A stretch of 61,879 bases of DNA, taken from the IMG/VR virus record IMGVR_UViG_3300032073_003536, positions 1 to 61,879 of that record; one strand, given 5' to 3'. The position numbers were made by a program, and so were the translations under genes. This stretch comes from a virus. The notes under the pieces were generated by a model. That model worked only from the letters and a program-made list of their open reading frames with translations. It made no database searches and was not told the DNA's origin. This document shows, one piece after another, positions 40,241 to 48,528 of the stretch (position 1 is its first letter; each line of letters opens with the position of its first letter).

Positions 40241-40759
40241 ATGTGGCAAAAAATATTTTGGTGGTTAGCAAAACGTAGAGGCACAGAGACCTTAACGAAC
40301 ATATATACTGACTTTGAATATATGCACAGAGTATTTTTGGGTAGACAAATTCATAGAAAAGGAATAGCAGGTGACTACCATGGTGGTAGAGTTTGTTTAA
40401 ACTTAATATTAGGAAGTGATTTACCCACAGAGCATAATCATCCATGGGGTTACTTTACACTCATACTGTCGGGAGGATACTATGAGGTTAGAGGTAAGGA
40501 AAGAAAGTGGAGAGGTCCAGGCTGGTTTGCTTGGCGTAGTCACAATGATTTCCATAGAGTTGAAATCCCTGATGGAGGATATGCAGTAACATTTTTTGTA
40601 AAAGGACAACATGGCAAAATGGGTTCGTTTTTTATGGATAAAGGCAAACCCACAAAAGATTTAAAATTCTGGTTACGAAGAGGTGTAACAAGAGAAAAAA
40701 TAGCGGAGATGATTAAACTTAAATCTCCAGAGGACATTAAAAAAGATGAAGTTAATTGA
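40241..40759 (+). CDS. cupin-fold protein
   Basis: 172 aa. TEHNHPWGYFTLILSGGYYE and RSHNDFHRVEI are the two His-containing cupin motifs, so a metal site is likely. N-terminal WQKIFWWLAKRRG may be membrane-associated. Similar proteins occur in marine phages; substrate unknown. Overlaps nadE by 14 nt. Confidence 0.7.
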   Translation: MWQKIFWWLAKRRGTETLTNIYTDFEYMHRVFLGRQIHRKGIAGDYHGGRVCLNLILGSDLPTEHNHPWGYFTLILSGGYYEVRGKERKWRGPGWFAWRSHNDFHRVEIPDGGYAVTFFVKGQHGKMGSFFMDKGKPTKDLKFWLRRGVTREKIAEMIKLKSPEDIKKDEVN

Positions 40760-41693
40760 CGATATTTTAAAACTAACTCCAGGAGATGGAGAAGCAATAG
40801 ACGAATGGTACATTGATAAATTAGCATACCAAATAGACAAAGGGATATATCCTAAAAGAGCAACACTAGGCAATATTGTTGAAAAAATTGTTGCAGGATT
40901 AAAAGATTATAAACATAAACATGGCATAGAAAATATAGTAGTAGGACAAAGTGGAGGCATTGATAGTGCCTTAACTGCCGCATTATTTAAACAAGCAGGT
41001 TGGATTACACATGGTGTAACAATGCCTATTCATCAAATAGAACAAGAAACAAATAGAGGTATTGAAAACATTGATGCTTTACAATTAGAAAAGCACCATT
41101 ACGACCTATCAGAACAGTTTGACAGTATGTTAAATTTCTTAGGAACAACTGGAAATACATACAAAGGGCAACAAAGGCAAGGAAATATTAGAGCAAGATT
41201 GAGAATGATTACTCTATATAATCTTGCACACAAACTTAACGGATGTGTAGCAAGTACAGATAACTTTAGTGAATTAGCCGCAGGGTTTTGGACATTACAT
41301 GGTGATGTGGGAGACATTGCACCTATACAATCACTAACAAAAAGTTGGGAGGTACCAGCACTAGCAGACATGCTAGATATACCGAAAAACACTATTACAG
41401 CACTACCTACAGACGGGTTAGGCATAAGTACTAGTGATGCGGACCAACTCGGAATGAACTATTTAGAGTTTGATATATTATTATTTGAACTACTAAGTTT
41501 ACCTGAAATTAATGAAGATAACCTTAGAAAGCATATAAATACTATAGAAGACGATGAAATTAGAGATAAAGCATGGCTTGTCGCTAATAGAGTTAAAGGT
41601 ACTGCTTTTAAAAGAGCAAATCCTTTCAACTTAGTTCATCCTGTATTTAGCGACAGATTCGCTATATTAGACAAACTAGACAGGAGTTTATAA
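40746..41693 (+). CDS. nadE: NH3-dependent NAD+ synthetase
   Basis: 315 aa. PP-loop SGGIDSA (69-75), RLRMITLYNLAH, GCVASTDNFSELAAGFWTLH and DVGDIAPIQSLTKSWEVPAL; TDGLGISTSD. Makes NAD from deamido-NAD and ammonia, or glutamine-derived ammonia from the host. No glutaminase domain. Full length, active-site residues kept. Could support NAD supply for the many NAD(P)-dependent phage enzymes (inference). Confidence 0.93.
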   Translation: MKLIDDILKLTPGDGEAIDEWYIDKLAYQIDKGIYPKRATLGNIVEKIVAGLKDYKHKHGIENIVVGQSGGIDSALTAALFKQAGWITHGVTMPIHQIEQETNRGIENIDALQLEKHHYDLSEQFDSMLNFLGTTGNTYKGQQRQGNIRARLRMITLYNLAHKLNGCVASTDNFSELAAGFWTLHGDVGDIAPIQSLTKSWEVPALADMLDIPKNTITALPTDGLGISTSDADQLGMNYLEFDILLFELLSLPEINEDNLRKHINTIEDDEIRDKAWLVANRVKGTAFKRANPFNLVHPVFSDRFAILDKLDRSL

Positions 41694-41694
41694 A

Positions 41695-41976
41695 ATGGGA
41701 ATATTTAATTGGTTAAAAAATCTTTTTAGTTCACCATCACCAGTAGAACCAACACCTGCTCCAGCACCAGCACCGGTTTCAAAGCCTGCTCCTAAAAAAG
41801 CAGAACCTAAGAAAGCAGTTGCAAAGGCTGAACCTAAAGTGACCAAAGCAAGTTTATCAAAACTTACTAAAAGTCAAATTGAGGAAAAGGGTAGAGAATT
41901 TGGTATCGAAGTTGATAAGAGACAGAAAAAAGACAAACTAATTTCAGAAGTATTAGCCGCATCTAAGAAAGCATAA
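41695..41976 (+). CDS. Pro/Ala/Lys-rich protein with SAP-like end
   Basis: 93 aa: amphipathic GIFNWLKNLF, a Pro-Ala linker (VEPTPAPAPAPVSKPAPKK), and a C-terminal helix pair LTKSQIEEKGREFGIEVDKR that resembles SAP/Rho-N nucleic-acid-binding modules. Role unknown; DNA or RNA binding possible. Confidence 0.65.
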   Translation: MGIFNWLKNLFSSPSPVEPTPAPAPAPVSKPAPKKAEPKKAVAKAEPKVTKASLSKLTKSQIEEKGREFGIEVDKRQKKDKLISEVLAASKKA

Positions 41977-41995
41977 TAGTTTTCTAAGCAGGCTA

Positions 41996-43876
41996 ATGAA
42001 AGAAAAAATTGTTTTAGTTCAGCCCAACTTCAAAATCGGCGGCGGTAGTTTTACAGGTTACTGGCTACCTTATTCTGTTGGATGTCTTTGGAGTTATGCA
42101 AGTAAGCATACTTGGGTAACAGACAATTTTGAAGTTCAAGACTTAATATACAAACGTGAGCAACCTAGCAAATTAATACAACGTATTAAGAATTGCAAGG
42201 TTGCATTCTTTTCCAATTACATGTGGAATTGGGAATACAATAAGCATATCGCTGAACAATTAAAGATTGAAAATCCGGACATCAAAATCGTATTTGGTGG
42301 TCCTCAAGTCACGACTAGACCACAAGAAGAAGAATTCTTCAAACATCACCCATACGTCGACAGCATTAGTCTCACAGAAGGCGAAGAGTCTTTTGTAAGC
42401 ATTCTTGACGCAATATTACACAAAAAGCCGTTAAAAGACGTCTATGAAGGCGAGCGACTAGTGGATTTAGACATACCCAGCCCATATCTTACAGGAGTAT
42501 TTGATAAGATAATGGCTGAAGCACCTAAAGACCAACTATGGAACGGAACCATAGAAACAAATAGAGGGTGTCCTTTTGCATGTACATTTTGTGATTGGGG
42601 TAGTTTAACCTATGCTAAGATTAAAAAGTTTCCTATACCAAAAGTATTACAGGAACTTACATGGATGTCAGAACGACAAATAGACTATGTTACTATTGCT
42701 GATGCAAACTTTGGCGTATTCACAGATAGAGACTTAGAGTTTACAGAAAGGTTAGTTGACTTACAAAACAAAAATGGATTTCCTAAAGTAGTAGATGCTA
42801 CTTGGTATAAGAATAGTAGTGATGAGATTTTAGAAATTGTTAAGAAGTTTATTAGCAGTGGTTTCAATAGAGGACTAACTCTTAGTGTGCAAAGTATGGA
42901 CATGGATGTATTAGAAGAAATTAAAAGACGTAATATGGAAATGTCTGACCTCAAAATGATTTTTGAAAAATGCAATAGGGAAGGCATACCTAGTTATACA
43001 GAACTTATATTAGGCTTACCTAAGGAAACATATGAAAGTTGGAAAGCAGGATTGTGTGAAGTAATTAAAGCAGGACAACACAATGCTATAGAAAGTTGGT
43101 TAGCACAAATGTTAGAAAACGCACATATGAACTTACCTTCAGAAATTGAAAAGCATGGTATTACAACAGTTGTTGTAGAAAACTATGTTAGTGGATTCGA
43201 AGAGGAAGATAATATCTTTGAAAAAGTTAATTTAGTTACAGGTACAAAATATATGCCAACGCCAAAGTTTATTGACAGTTGGTTATATGCATGGGTTATT
43301 AATAACTTTCATAACTATGGTTGGAGCCAAGCAATAGCAAGATTAATATATGAGAAGAATGGTATTGAGTATGAGCAAACATACGATATGCTTTTCCAAG
43401 CATGTTTAGAAGACGAAGGTGTAGTTGGTCAACTAATACGAACAGCAAAAGAACAAATTACATTTTATTTAGAAACAGGTAGAAGCGATGGTCCTGGCAT
43501 ACTACAAGGGTTTAGTGGTCATACTTTAATGTGGGAGGCACAAACAGACTTCCACAAAAACGATAAAGCAATTAAAGAATTTGTAAAGAAACATCTTACA
43601 CAAGAATACTGTAACCTAGATGACCATATGTATCAACATCTATTACAATTCCAACATAATTATACTACAGCAGAAGATACAGTATATCCATACTGGGCAA
43701 ACACTGGATATAACTTTTACGAATACATAAACGGTATAGATAAAGAACTTACAAGTACAAAAGACAATTATCAATTCGACATTGCCGAACATGTCAAAGG
43801 CGAAGAATACTTTAATAGATTATACTTCAGACGCAGACAAGGTTGGGGCAAATCCATAATCAGTCAAAATACTTAA
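41996..43876 (+). CDS. B12-binding radical SAM enzyme
   Basis: 626 aa. N-terminal Rossmann-like B12-binding domain (1-150; KIVFGGPQVTTRPQEEEFF, TEGEESF), then the radical SAM core with Cys192, Cys196, Cys199 (NRGCPFACTFCDWG) binding 4Fe-4S, TIADANFGVF and ELILGLPKETYESW. The C-terminal 230 residues are unassigned. Such enzymes do methylations or rearrangements on unreactive carbons; the substrate cannot be told. Its cluster must be assembled, fitting the phage Suf set. Confidence 0.9.
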   Translation: MKEKIVLVQPNFKIGGGSFTGYWLPYSVGCLWSYASKHTWVTDNFEVQDLIYKREQPSKLIQRIKNCKVAFFSNYMWNWEYNKHIAEQLKIENPDIKIVFGGPQVTTRPQEEEFFKHHPYVDSISLTEGEESFVSILDAILHKKPLKDVYEGERLVDLDIPSPYLTGVFDKIMAEAPKDQLWNGTIETNRGCPFACTFCDWGSLTYAKIKKFPIPKVLQELTWMSERQIDYVTIADANFGVFTDRDLEFTERLVDLQNKNGFPKVVDATWYKNSSDEILEIVKKFISSGFNRGLTLSVQSMDMDVLEEIKRRNMEMSDLKMIFEKCNREGIPSYTELILGLPKETYESWKAGLCEVIKAGQHNAIESWLAQMLENAHMNLPSEIEKHGITTVVVENYVSGFEEEDNIFEKVNLVTGTKYMPTPKFIDSWLYAWVINNFHNYGWSQAIARLIYEKNGIEYEQTYDMLFQACLEDEGVVGQLIRTAKEQITFYLETGRSDGPGILQGFSGHTLMWEAQTDFHKNDKAIKEFVKKHLTQEYCNLDDHMYQHLLQFQHNYTTAEDTVYPYWANTGYNFYEYINGIDKELTSTKDNYQFDIAEHVKGEEYFNRLYFRRRQGWGKSIISQNT

Positions 43877-43902
43877 AAAACTTAACAACTGTTATAACTT
43901 TT

Positions 43903-43910
43903 GATAAATA
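43903..43910 (+). promoter_or_regulatory. T4-late-like promoter box
   Basis: GATAAATA in the gap after the radical SAM gene, about 200 nt before the next gene. Confidence 0.6.
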
Positions 43911-44111
43911 AGGTTGGAAGTTTAGCAATCCCCTTCCACAAGAGGACGGTTGTTGGAGGTCATTGACGTAATATGTATTTACTGTAGGTTCCGTTTTGAG
44001 AATACATCATATGACTCCATAAAAAGTTTAGGAACTTTAACCCCTCAGCACTTGCCGTAAGGGAGTGTGAATTTGGGTGCTAATTAAAATATTAGACTCA
44101 AGGAGAGTAAG
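43911..44111 (+). ncRNA. structured leader or ncRNA
   Basis: 201 nt without a gene after a late-type box. Possible stems: GGAAG/CTTCC close to the 5' end and AGCAC/GTGCT near the 3' end enclosing CTT/AAG. It ends with a strong RBS (AAGGAG) for the 57-aa gene at 44112. Confidence 0.35.
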
Positions 44112-44285
44112 ATGATAGTAGATAATACTAAGTTCTTCTTTCAAAATATGACAAGTAGTTGGTCCAACTTTAAAGCAAAATATTGCCCTAATGGACAGAC
44201 TTGTAATGACATAGCAACTTTTGGAACATTAGGTTTCATGATTTGGTTTATGTACATTGCGATGGAGCCAATTATCAGATTTTAA
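44112..44285 (+). CDS. 57-aa predicted membrane protein
   Basis: RBS AAGGAG. Soluble start with two Cys (YCPNGQTC, about 24-31), then one hydrophobic helix (TLGFMIWFMYIAMEPII). No family recognised; a late-expressed membrane peptide. Confidence 0.65.
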   Translation: MIVDNTKFFFQNMTSSWSNFKAKYCPNGQTCNDIATFGTLGFMIWFMYIAMEPIIRF

Positions 44286-44361
44286 AACCTGTACTGTTGA
44301 ATTGAACGAATGACGAATAATTAAAAAACATAATGGAGCAATCCATTCTCCCATTTTTAGG

Positions 44362-44387
44362 CCCTGTAGAGATACAGGGTTTTTTTT
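44362..44387 (+). terminator. intrinsic terminator
   Basis: CCCTGTA and TACAGGG arms, GAGA loop, eight T. A further AATGGA/TCCATT hairpin lies just upstream. Confidence 0.93.
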
Positions 44388-44399
44388 GGGTAAATTTTG

Positions 44400-44407
44400 C
44401 ATAAATA
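44400..44407 (+). promoter_or_regulatory. T4-late-like promoter box
   Basis: CATAAATA right behind the terminator, 59 nt before the lipase ATG. Confidence 0.55.
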
Positions 44408-44466
44408 TACTTGTAATTATTTACACACAAATACAAGGTAGTAGGATACCAATTAGGAGTAACATT

Positions 44467-45258
44467 ATGGGATGGTTAGCCGACTGTTCTGAATCAGAAC
44501 GAGCCAGTGTCCTGGCTAAAATGGCAGGGAGAGCATATCTTAGTGAAAAAGAATTAAAAGCCACTGAGAAGACTCTTAAGATGCAAAGGGCAAAAGCAAA
44601 ATTTATACAAGATGGTGATGCAGAAGCATGGGTATTTATTACTCGTGACGATGCTATTATCGTAAGTTGCAGAGGAACTGAACCTACAGAGTTTAGAGAT
44701 ATACTAGCAGACTTAAAAACAATACCAGTAAGTCACCCTAGAGCGGGTCGAGTACATAAAGGTTTTAAAGAATATACAGATTTAGTATTTGACGAAATTC
44801 TAGAGCAAGTTAAAAAAATGCGTAAAAAAGAAGAGAACGTTTTTGTTGTTGGTCACTCATTAGGTGGAGCAATGGCAGTATTAGTTGCTGAAGGCTTACA
44901 AGCAGAAGGTATACCAATCAAGGAACTAAGAACATTTGGTCAACCAAGAGTTGGTAACAGAGCATTTAGAAGACATTTAGAAGGTTGTGACATTGGAAGA
45001 TATGTACGTTATGTAAATAACAACGATATAGTGCCTAGTGTACCACCTTGGTTATTTGGATTTGTGCATGGTGGCAATTTACATTATATTAACAGTTATG
45101 GTTTTATTAGAGATATGACTATATGGCAAAGAATTAAAGATGGTTGGAGAGGTTTTTGGGCCGCATGTAAGCAGTTTAAATTCTTTGATTTTGTAGCGGA
45201 TCATGGCATGCCTAATTATGTTGAGAAGGCAGGAAACATTGCAGACTTGGATAAATAG
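44467..45258 (+). CDS. class 3 lipase
   Basis: 263 aa from ATG 44467 (TTAGGAG upstream). Nucleophile elbow GHSLGG (129-134, Ser131), oxyanion region IIVSCRGTE, TFGQPRVGNRAFRR and the acid/His part YVNNNDIVPSVPPW and FGFVHGG. Alpha/beta-hydrolase acting on acyl-glycerols or phospholipids. No signal peptide, so it could attack the inner membrane from inside, for lysis or lipid recycling (inference). Ends in Asp-Lys-stop with late-type box. Confidence 0.92.
   Translation: MGWLADCSESERASVLAKMAGRAYLSEKELKATEKTLKMQRAKAKFIQDGDAEAWVFITRDDAIIVSCRGTEPTEFRDILADLKTIPVSHPRAGRVHKGFKEYTDLVFDEILEQVKKMRKKEENVFVVGHSLGGAMAVLVAEGLQAEGIPIKELRTFGQPRVGNRAFRRHLEGCDIGRYVRYVNNNDIVPSVPPWLFGFVHGGNLHYINSYGFIRDMTIWQRIKDGWRGFWAACKQFKFFDFVADHGMPNYVEKAGNIADLDK
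45250..45257 (+). promoter_or_regulatory. T4-late-like box overlapping a stop codon
   Basis: GATAAATA over the final Asp-Lys-stop of the lipase, 21 nt before the next ATG, which has TAGGAG. Confidence 0.5.
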
Positions 45259-45278
45259 TAGTAACATAGGAGATTAAT

Positions 45279-45437
45279 ATGTTAGATTATATAAAATCAA
45301 GATTAAAAGAAAGGACTAGTTGGGATGGAAGTATCCTAATTGCAGGTGGTATTGTAATGATACTTGCACCTGTTAATTTAATTGCATACGGCATGATTGC
45401 CTACGGTGCATGGACTATCTGGAAAGAAGAGGACTAA
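45279..45437 (+). CDS. 52-aa predicted two-TM protein
   Basis: RBS AGGAG. Basic start (LDYIKSRLKERT), then ILIAGGIVMILAPVNLIAYG and MIAYGAWTIW, a tight hydrophobic hairpin, ending KEED. Short phage membrane proteins of this kind are common; function unknown. Confidence 0.7.
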   Translation: MLDYIKSRLKERTSWDGSILIAGGIVMILAPVNLIAYGMIAYGAWTIWKEED

Positions 45438-45441
45438 TTAA

Positions 45442-45858
45442 ATGGCAAGTTTTGCAGAAGAACAAAAAATTAAAGCACACATGGAATTGATTATTGAAGA
45501 CGGTGACTATAAAGCATACTTTAGTCAAGGTACTAATGCAGATGGCGTAAGTGCTTGGTACTTAACTAATGATTCTGATAAAGCGGCGGCAGATACTTTA
45601 TTAGATGCCAAAGTTGCAGAACTTACTGCTATCGGCGATGCTACTGCTAATGGCGAAGGACCTAGTGACTTTGATGGTTATACTCCAATTCATTTTGATG
45701 ACAGTATTGCAGATGCAGGCGTTGATTATAGAACTTGGTTTGTAGATGAAAATGCAGACTACTTTAAAGCAGACAACGGCAATAGTGATAGTTTAGTACA
45801 AGTTACTGAATCATCAGAAATCAGCACACTACTTACAGACAGCAATTACGTTGCTTAA
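45442..45858 (+). CDS. hypothetical acidic protein
   Basis: 138 aa, very acidic, Asp/Ala/Ser/Thr-rich, nearly no basic residues in the second half. Might be a virion decoration protein judging by composition and late-type promoter upstream (weak inference). No family recognised. Confidence 0.65.
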   Translation: MASFAEEQKIKAHMELIIEDGDYKAYFSQGTNADGVSAWYLTNDSDKAAADTLLDAKVAELTAIGDATANGEGPSDFDGYTPIHFDDSIADAGVDYRTWFVDENADYFKADNGNSDSLVQVTESSEISTLLTDSNYVA

Positions 45859-45870
45859 AAATTTATTTTT

Positions 45871-45935
45871 ATAGGGGGAGAACTCTGCAGGTTCAAGCCC
45901 TATATTTCTACGGTCCAATTCTAGGGCCAGAATAC
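45871..45935 (+). other. two small hairpins in a gap
   Basis: ATAGGG/CCCTAT (45871-45876, 45898-45903) and GGTCC/GGGCC (about 45912-45928). The first includes GGTTCAAGCC, like a tRNA T-loop, but no tRNA can be folded. No T run for a terminator. Confidence 0.4.
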
Positions 45936-45957
45936 TACTATTACAATTAAATACTAA

Positions 45958-45986
45958 TTGACAACGAGAACAAAAGGTAGTACAAT
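45958..45986 (+). promoter_or_regulatory. sigma70-like promoter of sufE-clpP-sufA
   Basis: TTGACA (45958-45963), 17-nt spacer, TACAAT (45981-45986). The sufE ATG follows after 6 nt, so a nearly leaderless transcript. Confidence 0.75.
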
Positions 45987-45992
45987 TACACC

Positions 45993-46388
45993 ATGCAATT
46001 AGACAAAGAAGATTTAGACTTCCTTAATGAATTAGAGCCTAGCGACTTGTACGAATTAATCGTAGAAAAAGGAGTCGATACGGTACCAACTAAGGAACTA
46101 CTAGATGAATTATGTATAGATGATAATCGTGTATACGGTTGTCAAAGTCTAGTATGGGTCAATAGAATTGACGATAACTGGTACTGGGAGAGCAATGCAT
46201 TTTTTGTACAAGGTCTAATAAATGTAGTGATGACTCATGTTGTACACATGACAGATGAAGAGATAGGTAAAATTAAAGTAGACGACTTTGCATTTATTTG
46301 TCCTGAAAAAGTAACGTGGGGAAGAGTAAGAGGCATAGAAAGTTTCTTGCGTAAATTAAAATTAATTGTTAACGGAGAAACTAAATGA
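45993..46388 (+). CDS. sufE: SufE sulfur-acceptor protein
   Basis: 131 aa. Takes persulfide sulfur from SufS and passes it to Suf[15 protein letters not shown] near residue 50 has the acceptor Cys in the RVxGCQSxVW context; [13 protein letters not shown] and [14 protein letters not shown] match the rest of SufE. Length fits (138 aa in E. coli). Stop overlaps clpP ATG (ATGA). Confidence 0.93.
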   Translation: MQLDKEDLDFLNELEPSDLYELIVEKGVDTVPTKELLDELCIDDNRVYGCQSLVWVNRIDDNWYWESNAFFVQGLINVVMTHVVHMTDEEIGKIKVDDFAFICPEKVTWGRVRGIESFLRKLKLIVNGETK

Positions 46389-46972
46389 ATTTTGTACCAT
46401 ATGTAATAGAAAAAACAAGTAATGGCGAACGTAGTTATGATATCTATAGTAGATTATTAAAAGAACGTATTGTGTTTTTAAACGGAGAAGTAAACGATAC
46501 TGTAAGTAATAGTATTTGTGCTCAGTTACTTTTTTTAGAAGCAGAAGATCCAGATACAGATATAAATTTTTACATTAACTCGCCAGGCGGTGTAGTTACA
46601 AGTGGTATGGCTATGTACGATACCATGCAATACATTAAACCAGATATTTCAACTATTGTAATGGGACAAGCGGCTTCAATGGGTAGTTTATTAGCACAGT
46701 CGGGTGCGGCTGGAAAACGTTATATGTTGCCAGGTGCTAGACACATGATACACCAACCATTAGGCGGTGCAAGTGGACAAGCAAGTGATATAGAAATCCG
46801 TGCTAAAGAGATTGTAAGAATTAAGAAAGAACTTACTGAAGTGTATGTAAGACATAATACTAAAGATAAAACATTCCAAGACTTTGAAAGTGCTATGGAC
46901 AGAGATAATTTTATGACTGCCAAAGAAGCCTTAGATTTTGGGCTGGTAGACGAAATTATTACTAAGAGATAG
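46385..46972 (+). CDS. clpP: ClpP protease subunit
   Basis: 195 aa. Catalytic triad Ser98 (MGQAASMGS), His123 (HMIHQP) and Asp172 area (MDRDNFM); [18 protein letters not shown] and the handle helix are complete. Forms the tetradecameric chamber used by ClpX and ClpA. No propeptide is visible. With phage ClpX (9253) it may form a phage-specific protease or mix with the host one. Confidence 0.96.
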   Translation: MNFVPYVIEKTSNGERSYDIYSRLLKERIVFLNGEVNDTVSNSICAQLLFLEAEDPDTDINFYINSPGGVVTSGMAMYDTMQYIKPDISTIVMGQAASMGSLLAQSGAAGKRYMLPGARHMIHQPLGGASGQASDIEIRAKEIVRIKKELTEVYVRHNTKDKTFQDFESAMDRDNFMTAKEALDFGLVDEIITKR

Positions 46973-46984
46973 ATAAGTAATAGT

Positions 46985-47335
46985 ATGACTATAAATGTTT
47001 TTAACCCAACAGAACTTGTTTCAGTTACAGAAAGTGCAAAAGCACACTTACTTCAGCAGATTGGCGATTCTATAGGTGTTAGTTTAGGACTAATGCCAAA
47101 CGGTTGTGCAGGATTTGAATACGACTGGGAAGTCGTTAATGAAGTACCAGACGATTATACTGAATTACTATTAGGAGATAAGTTATTACTCGTAGACAAT
47201 ATGAGTTCAGATTTTCTAGTTGGTAGCATTATTGATTTGAAGGACGAAGGTATAAAAGGAAAGACACTAACAGTTACCTCCCCTAAGGCACTAGGAAGTT
47301 GTGGCTGTGGGGAATCGGTGACGTTTGATGTCTGA
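46985..47335 (+). CDS. sufA: A-type Fe-S carrier (SufA/IscA/ErpA family)
   Basis: 116 aa. Three cluster Cys: NGCAGFEYDWE and GSCGCGESVTF. The family carries 2Fe-2S or 4Fe-4S clusters from scaffold to targets. SufA is chosen over IscA/ErpA by the company of suf genes; sequence alone does not decide. Phage copies of HesB/IscA type are known. Follows clpP by 12 nt. Confidence 0.92.
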   Translation: MTINVFNPTELVSVTESAKAHLLQQIGDSIGVSLGLMPNGCAGFEYDWEVVNEVPDDYTELLLGDKLLLVDNMSSDFLVGSIIDLKDEGIKGKTLTVTSPKALGSCGCGESVTFDV

Positions 47336-48212
47336 ACTTAACTTCATAGAATATTCTGTAAACAGAAACGAATACGATCCAGGCGATGTTATTATCGCTT
47401 TACGTGGTTTAGGCTTTCAACAAATAAGCCATGCAATTAATGAAAAGGCTACAATGTGGTCTTGTAATGGTTGCGTATTACTACTAACTATTAATGATAA
47501 AATTGAAACAGGACTAACAGGATTAGGACTAAACACACCTATTGCACCAGATGGCAGTATTCACTGTGAAACAACAGGACTTAACCTATACAAAGACCCT
47601 AACGGATTAAACATCTATACTTACCCTGTTGAAGGATTTAAAAAAGTATTTGACGAACATTTTAATTTAAGAGGACAAGCAGGTACACAAGATGCATTAC
47701 AGTTCTTTGGTGGTGTTGTATATAGATGTAACAGTTCTAATATCAGAAATACTTTAGTAGACCAACTTAAATTAAGAATTGTAAAAACAACAGAAAATTA
47801 TATAACAGGTGTTTGTAGTCAAAACAGATTTAATATACTTTGGGATTTACATAGTGAAGATAATGTGCTTGATACATTAATTATTGTTACAGACGATATA
47901 ACAGATGTTGTTTCAAAATACATTGGTAGAGGATTTGATAGTGCTCCACTTAATGATGTAAGAAAATTAGAGATAAAAGAAAAGTATGCAACACAAGAAG
48001 AAGCATTATTTCCGCCAACACATTTTATTGCAGGTTGGGATTTGAATTTAGGCGGTAAAGAGAAAAGTTATGTTATCGAAAAAATGTTCGAAAATGCATT
48101 GCCTAACTTAAATATAGTAGTGCAAGAGAGACATAATCACAACGGAATAAACGAAGAAACATTACTTTACTACTCTCAAGTTCACGAATTTGAGGGGCAG
48201 TTAGTTGAATAG
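47328..48212 (+). CDS. hypothetical protein, possibly VOC-like
   Basis: 294 aa from ATG 47328, overlapping sufA. LRGLGFQQISHAINEKATMW and SCNGCVLLLTINDK give the G-F....H......W..N...L pattern of vicinal-oxygen-chelate folds, and a second half repeats it loosely; HNHNGINEETLLYYSQVHEF at the end has several His/Glu. Assignment is weak. Might be a metal-dependent dioxygenase or merely a structural fold. Confidence 0.55.
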   Translation: MSELNFIEYSVNRNEYDPGDVIIALRGLGFQQISHAINEKATMWSCNGCVLLLTINDKIETGLTGLGLNTPIAPDGSIHCETTGLNLYKDPNGLNIYTYPVEGFKKVFDEHFNLRGQAGTQDALQFFGGVVYRCNSSNIRNTLVDQLKLRIVKTTENYITGVCSQNRFNILWDLHSEDNVLDTLIIVTDDITDVVSKYIGRGFDSAPLNDVRKLEIKEKYATQEEALFPPTHFIAGWDLNLGGKEKSYVIEKMFENALPNLNIVVQERHNHNGINEETLLYYSQVHEFEGQLVE

Positions 48213-48528
48213 TATATTAGATAACATTTTTCCATACAAGTTATTAGGTAAAACATATACTAGTAAGCCAGAAGACATAGAAGATAGAACTGCTATGTTT
48301 AGAGAACGTTGGGATAGTTGGAAACATACAAGTATAAAATTACCAGCAGATTTACACAAAGCGGCTAGTTATGGTAGTGCTAGATATATACAAGGGTCTG
48401 CAGATAAAAAAGTTAAAACTTTTGCAAAGAAACACAAATTAAAAGAGTTTTGGGAATATCAAATTAGAGGCGATGAATTAAGATTCGCTGATGAAGATTT
48501 TGCATTACTATTTAGATTAACATTATGA
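48205..48528 (+). CDS. hypothetical protein
   Basis: 107 aa from TTG 48205 (GAGGGG upstream, overlap 8 nt). Basic, helical, with FRERWDSWKHTSIKLPADLH. Not the gp62 clamp-loader subunit by motif. Function unknown. Confidence 0.6.
   Translation: MNSILDNIFPYKLLGKTYTSKPEDIEDRTAMFRERWDSWKHTSIKLPADLHKAASYGSARYIQGSADKKVKTFAKKHKLKEFWEYQIRGDELRFADEDFALLFRLTL

Noticed and set aside
45871-45910. tRNA-like GGTTCAAGCC in a gap
   Set aside because: T-arm pairs poorly and no acceptor, D or anticodon arm can be folded; it is better read as a plain ATAGGG/CCCTAT hairpin.
48205-48528. Clamp-loader small subunit gp62
   Set aside because: None of the gp62 motifs are present, and it is far from the gp44-like gene.
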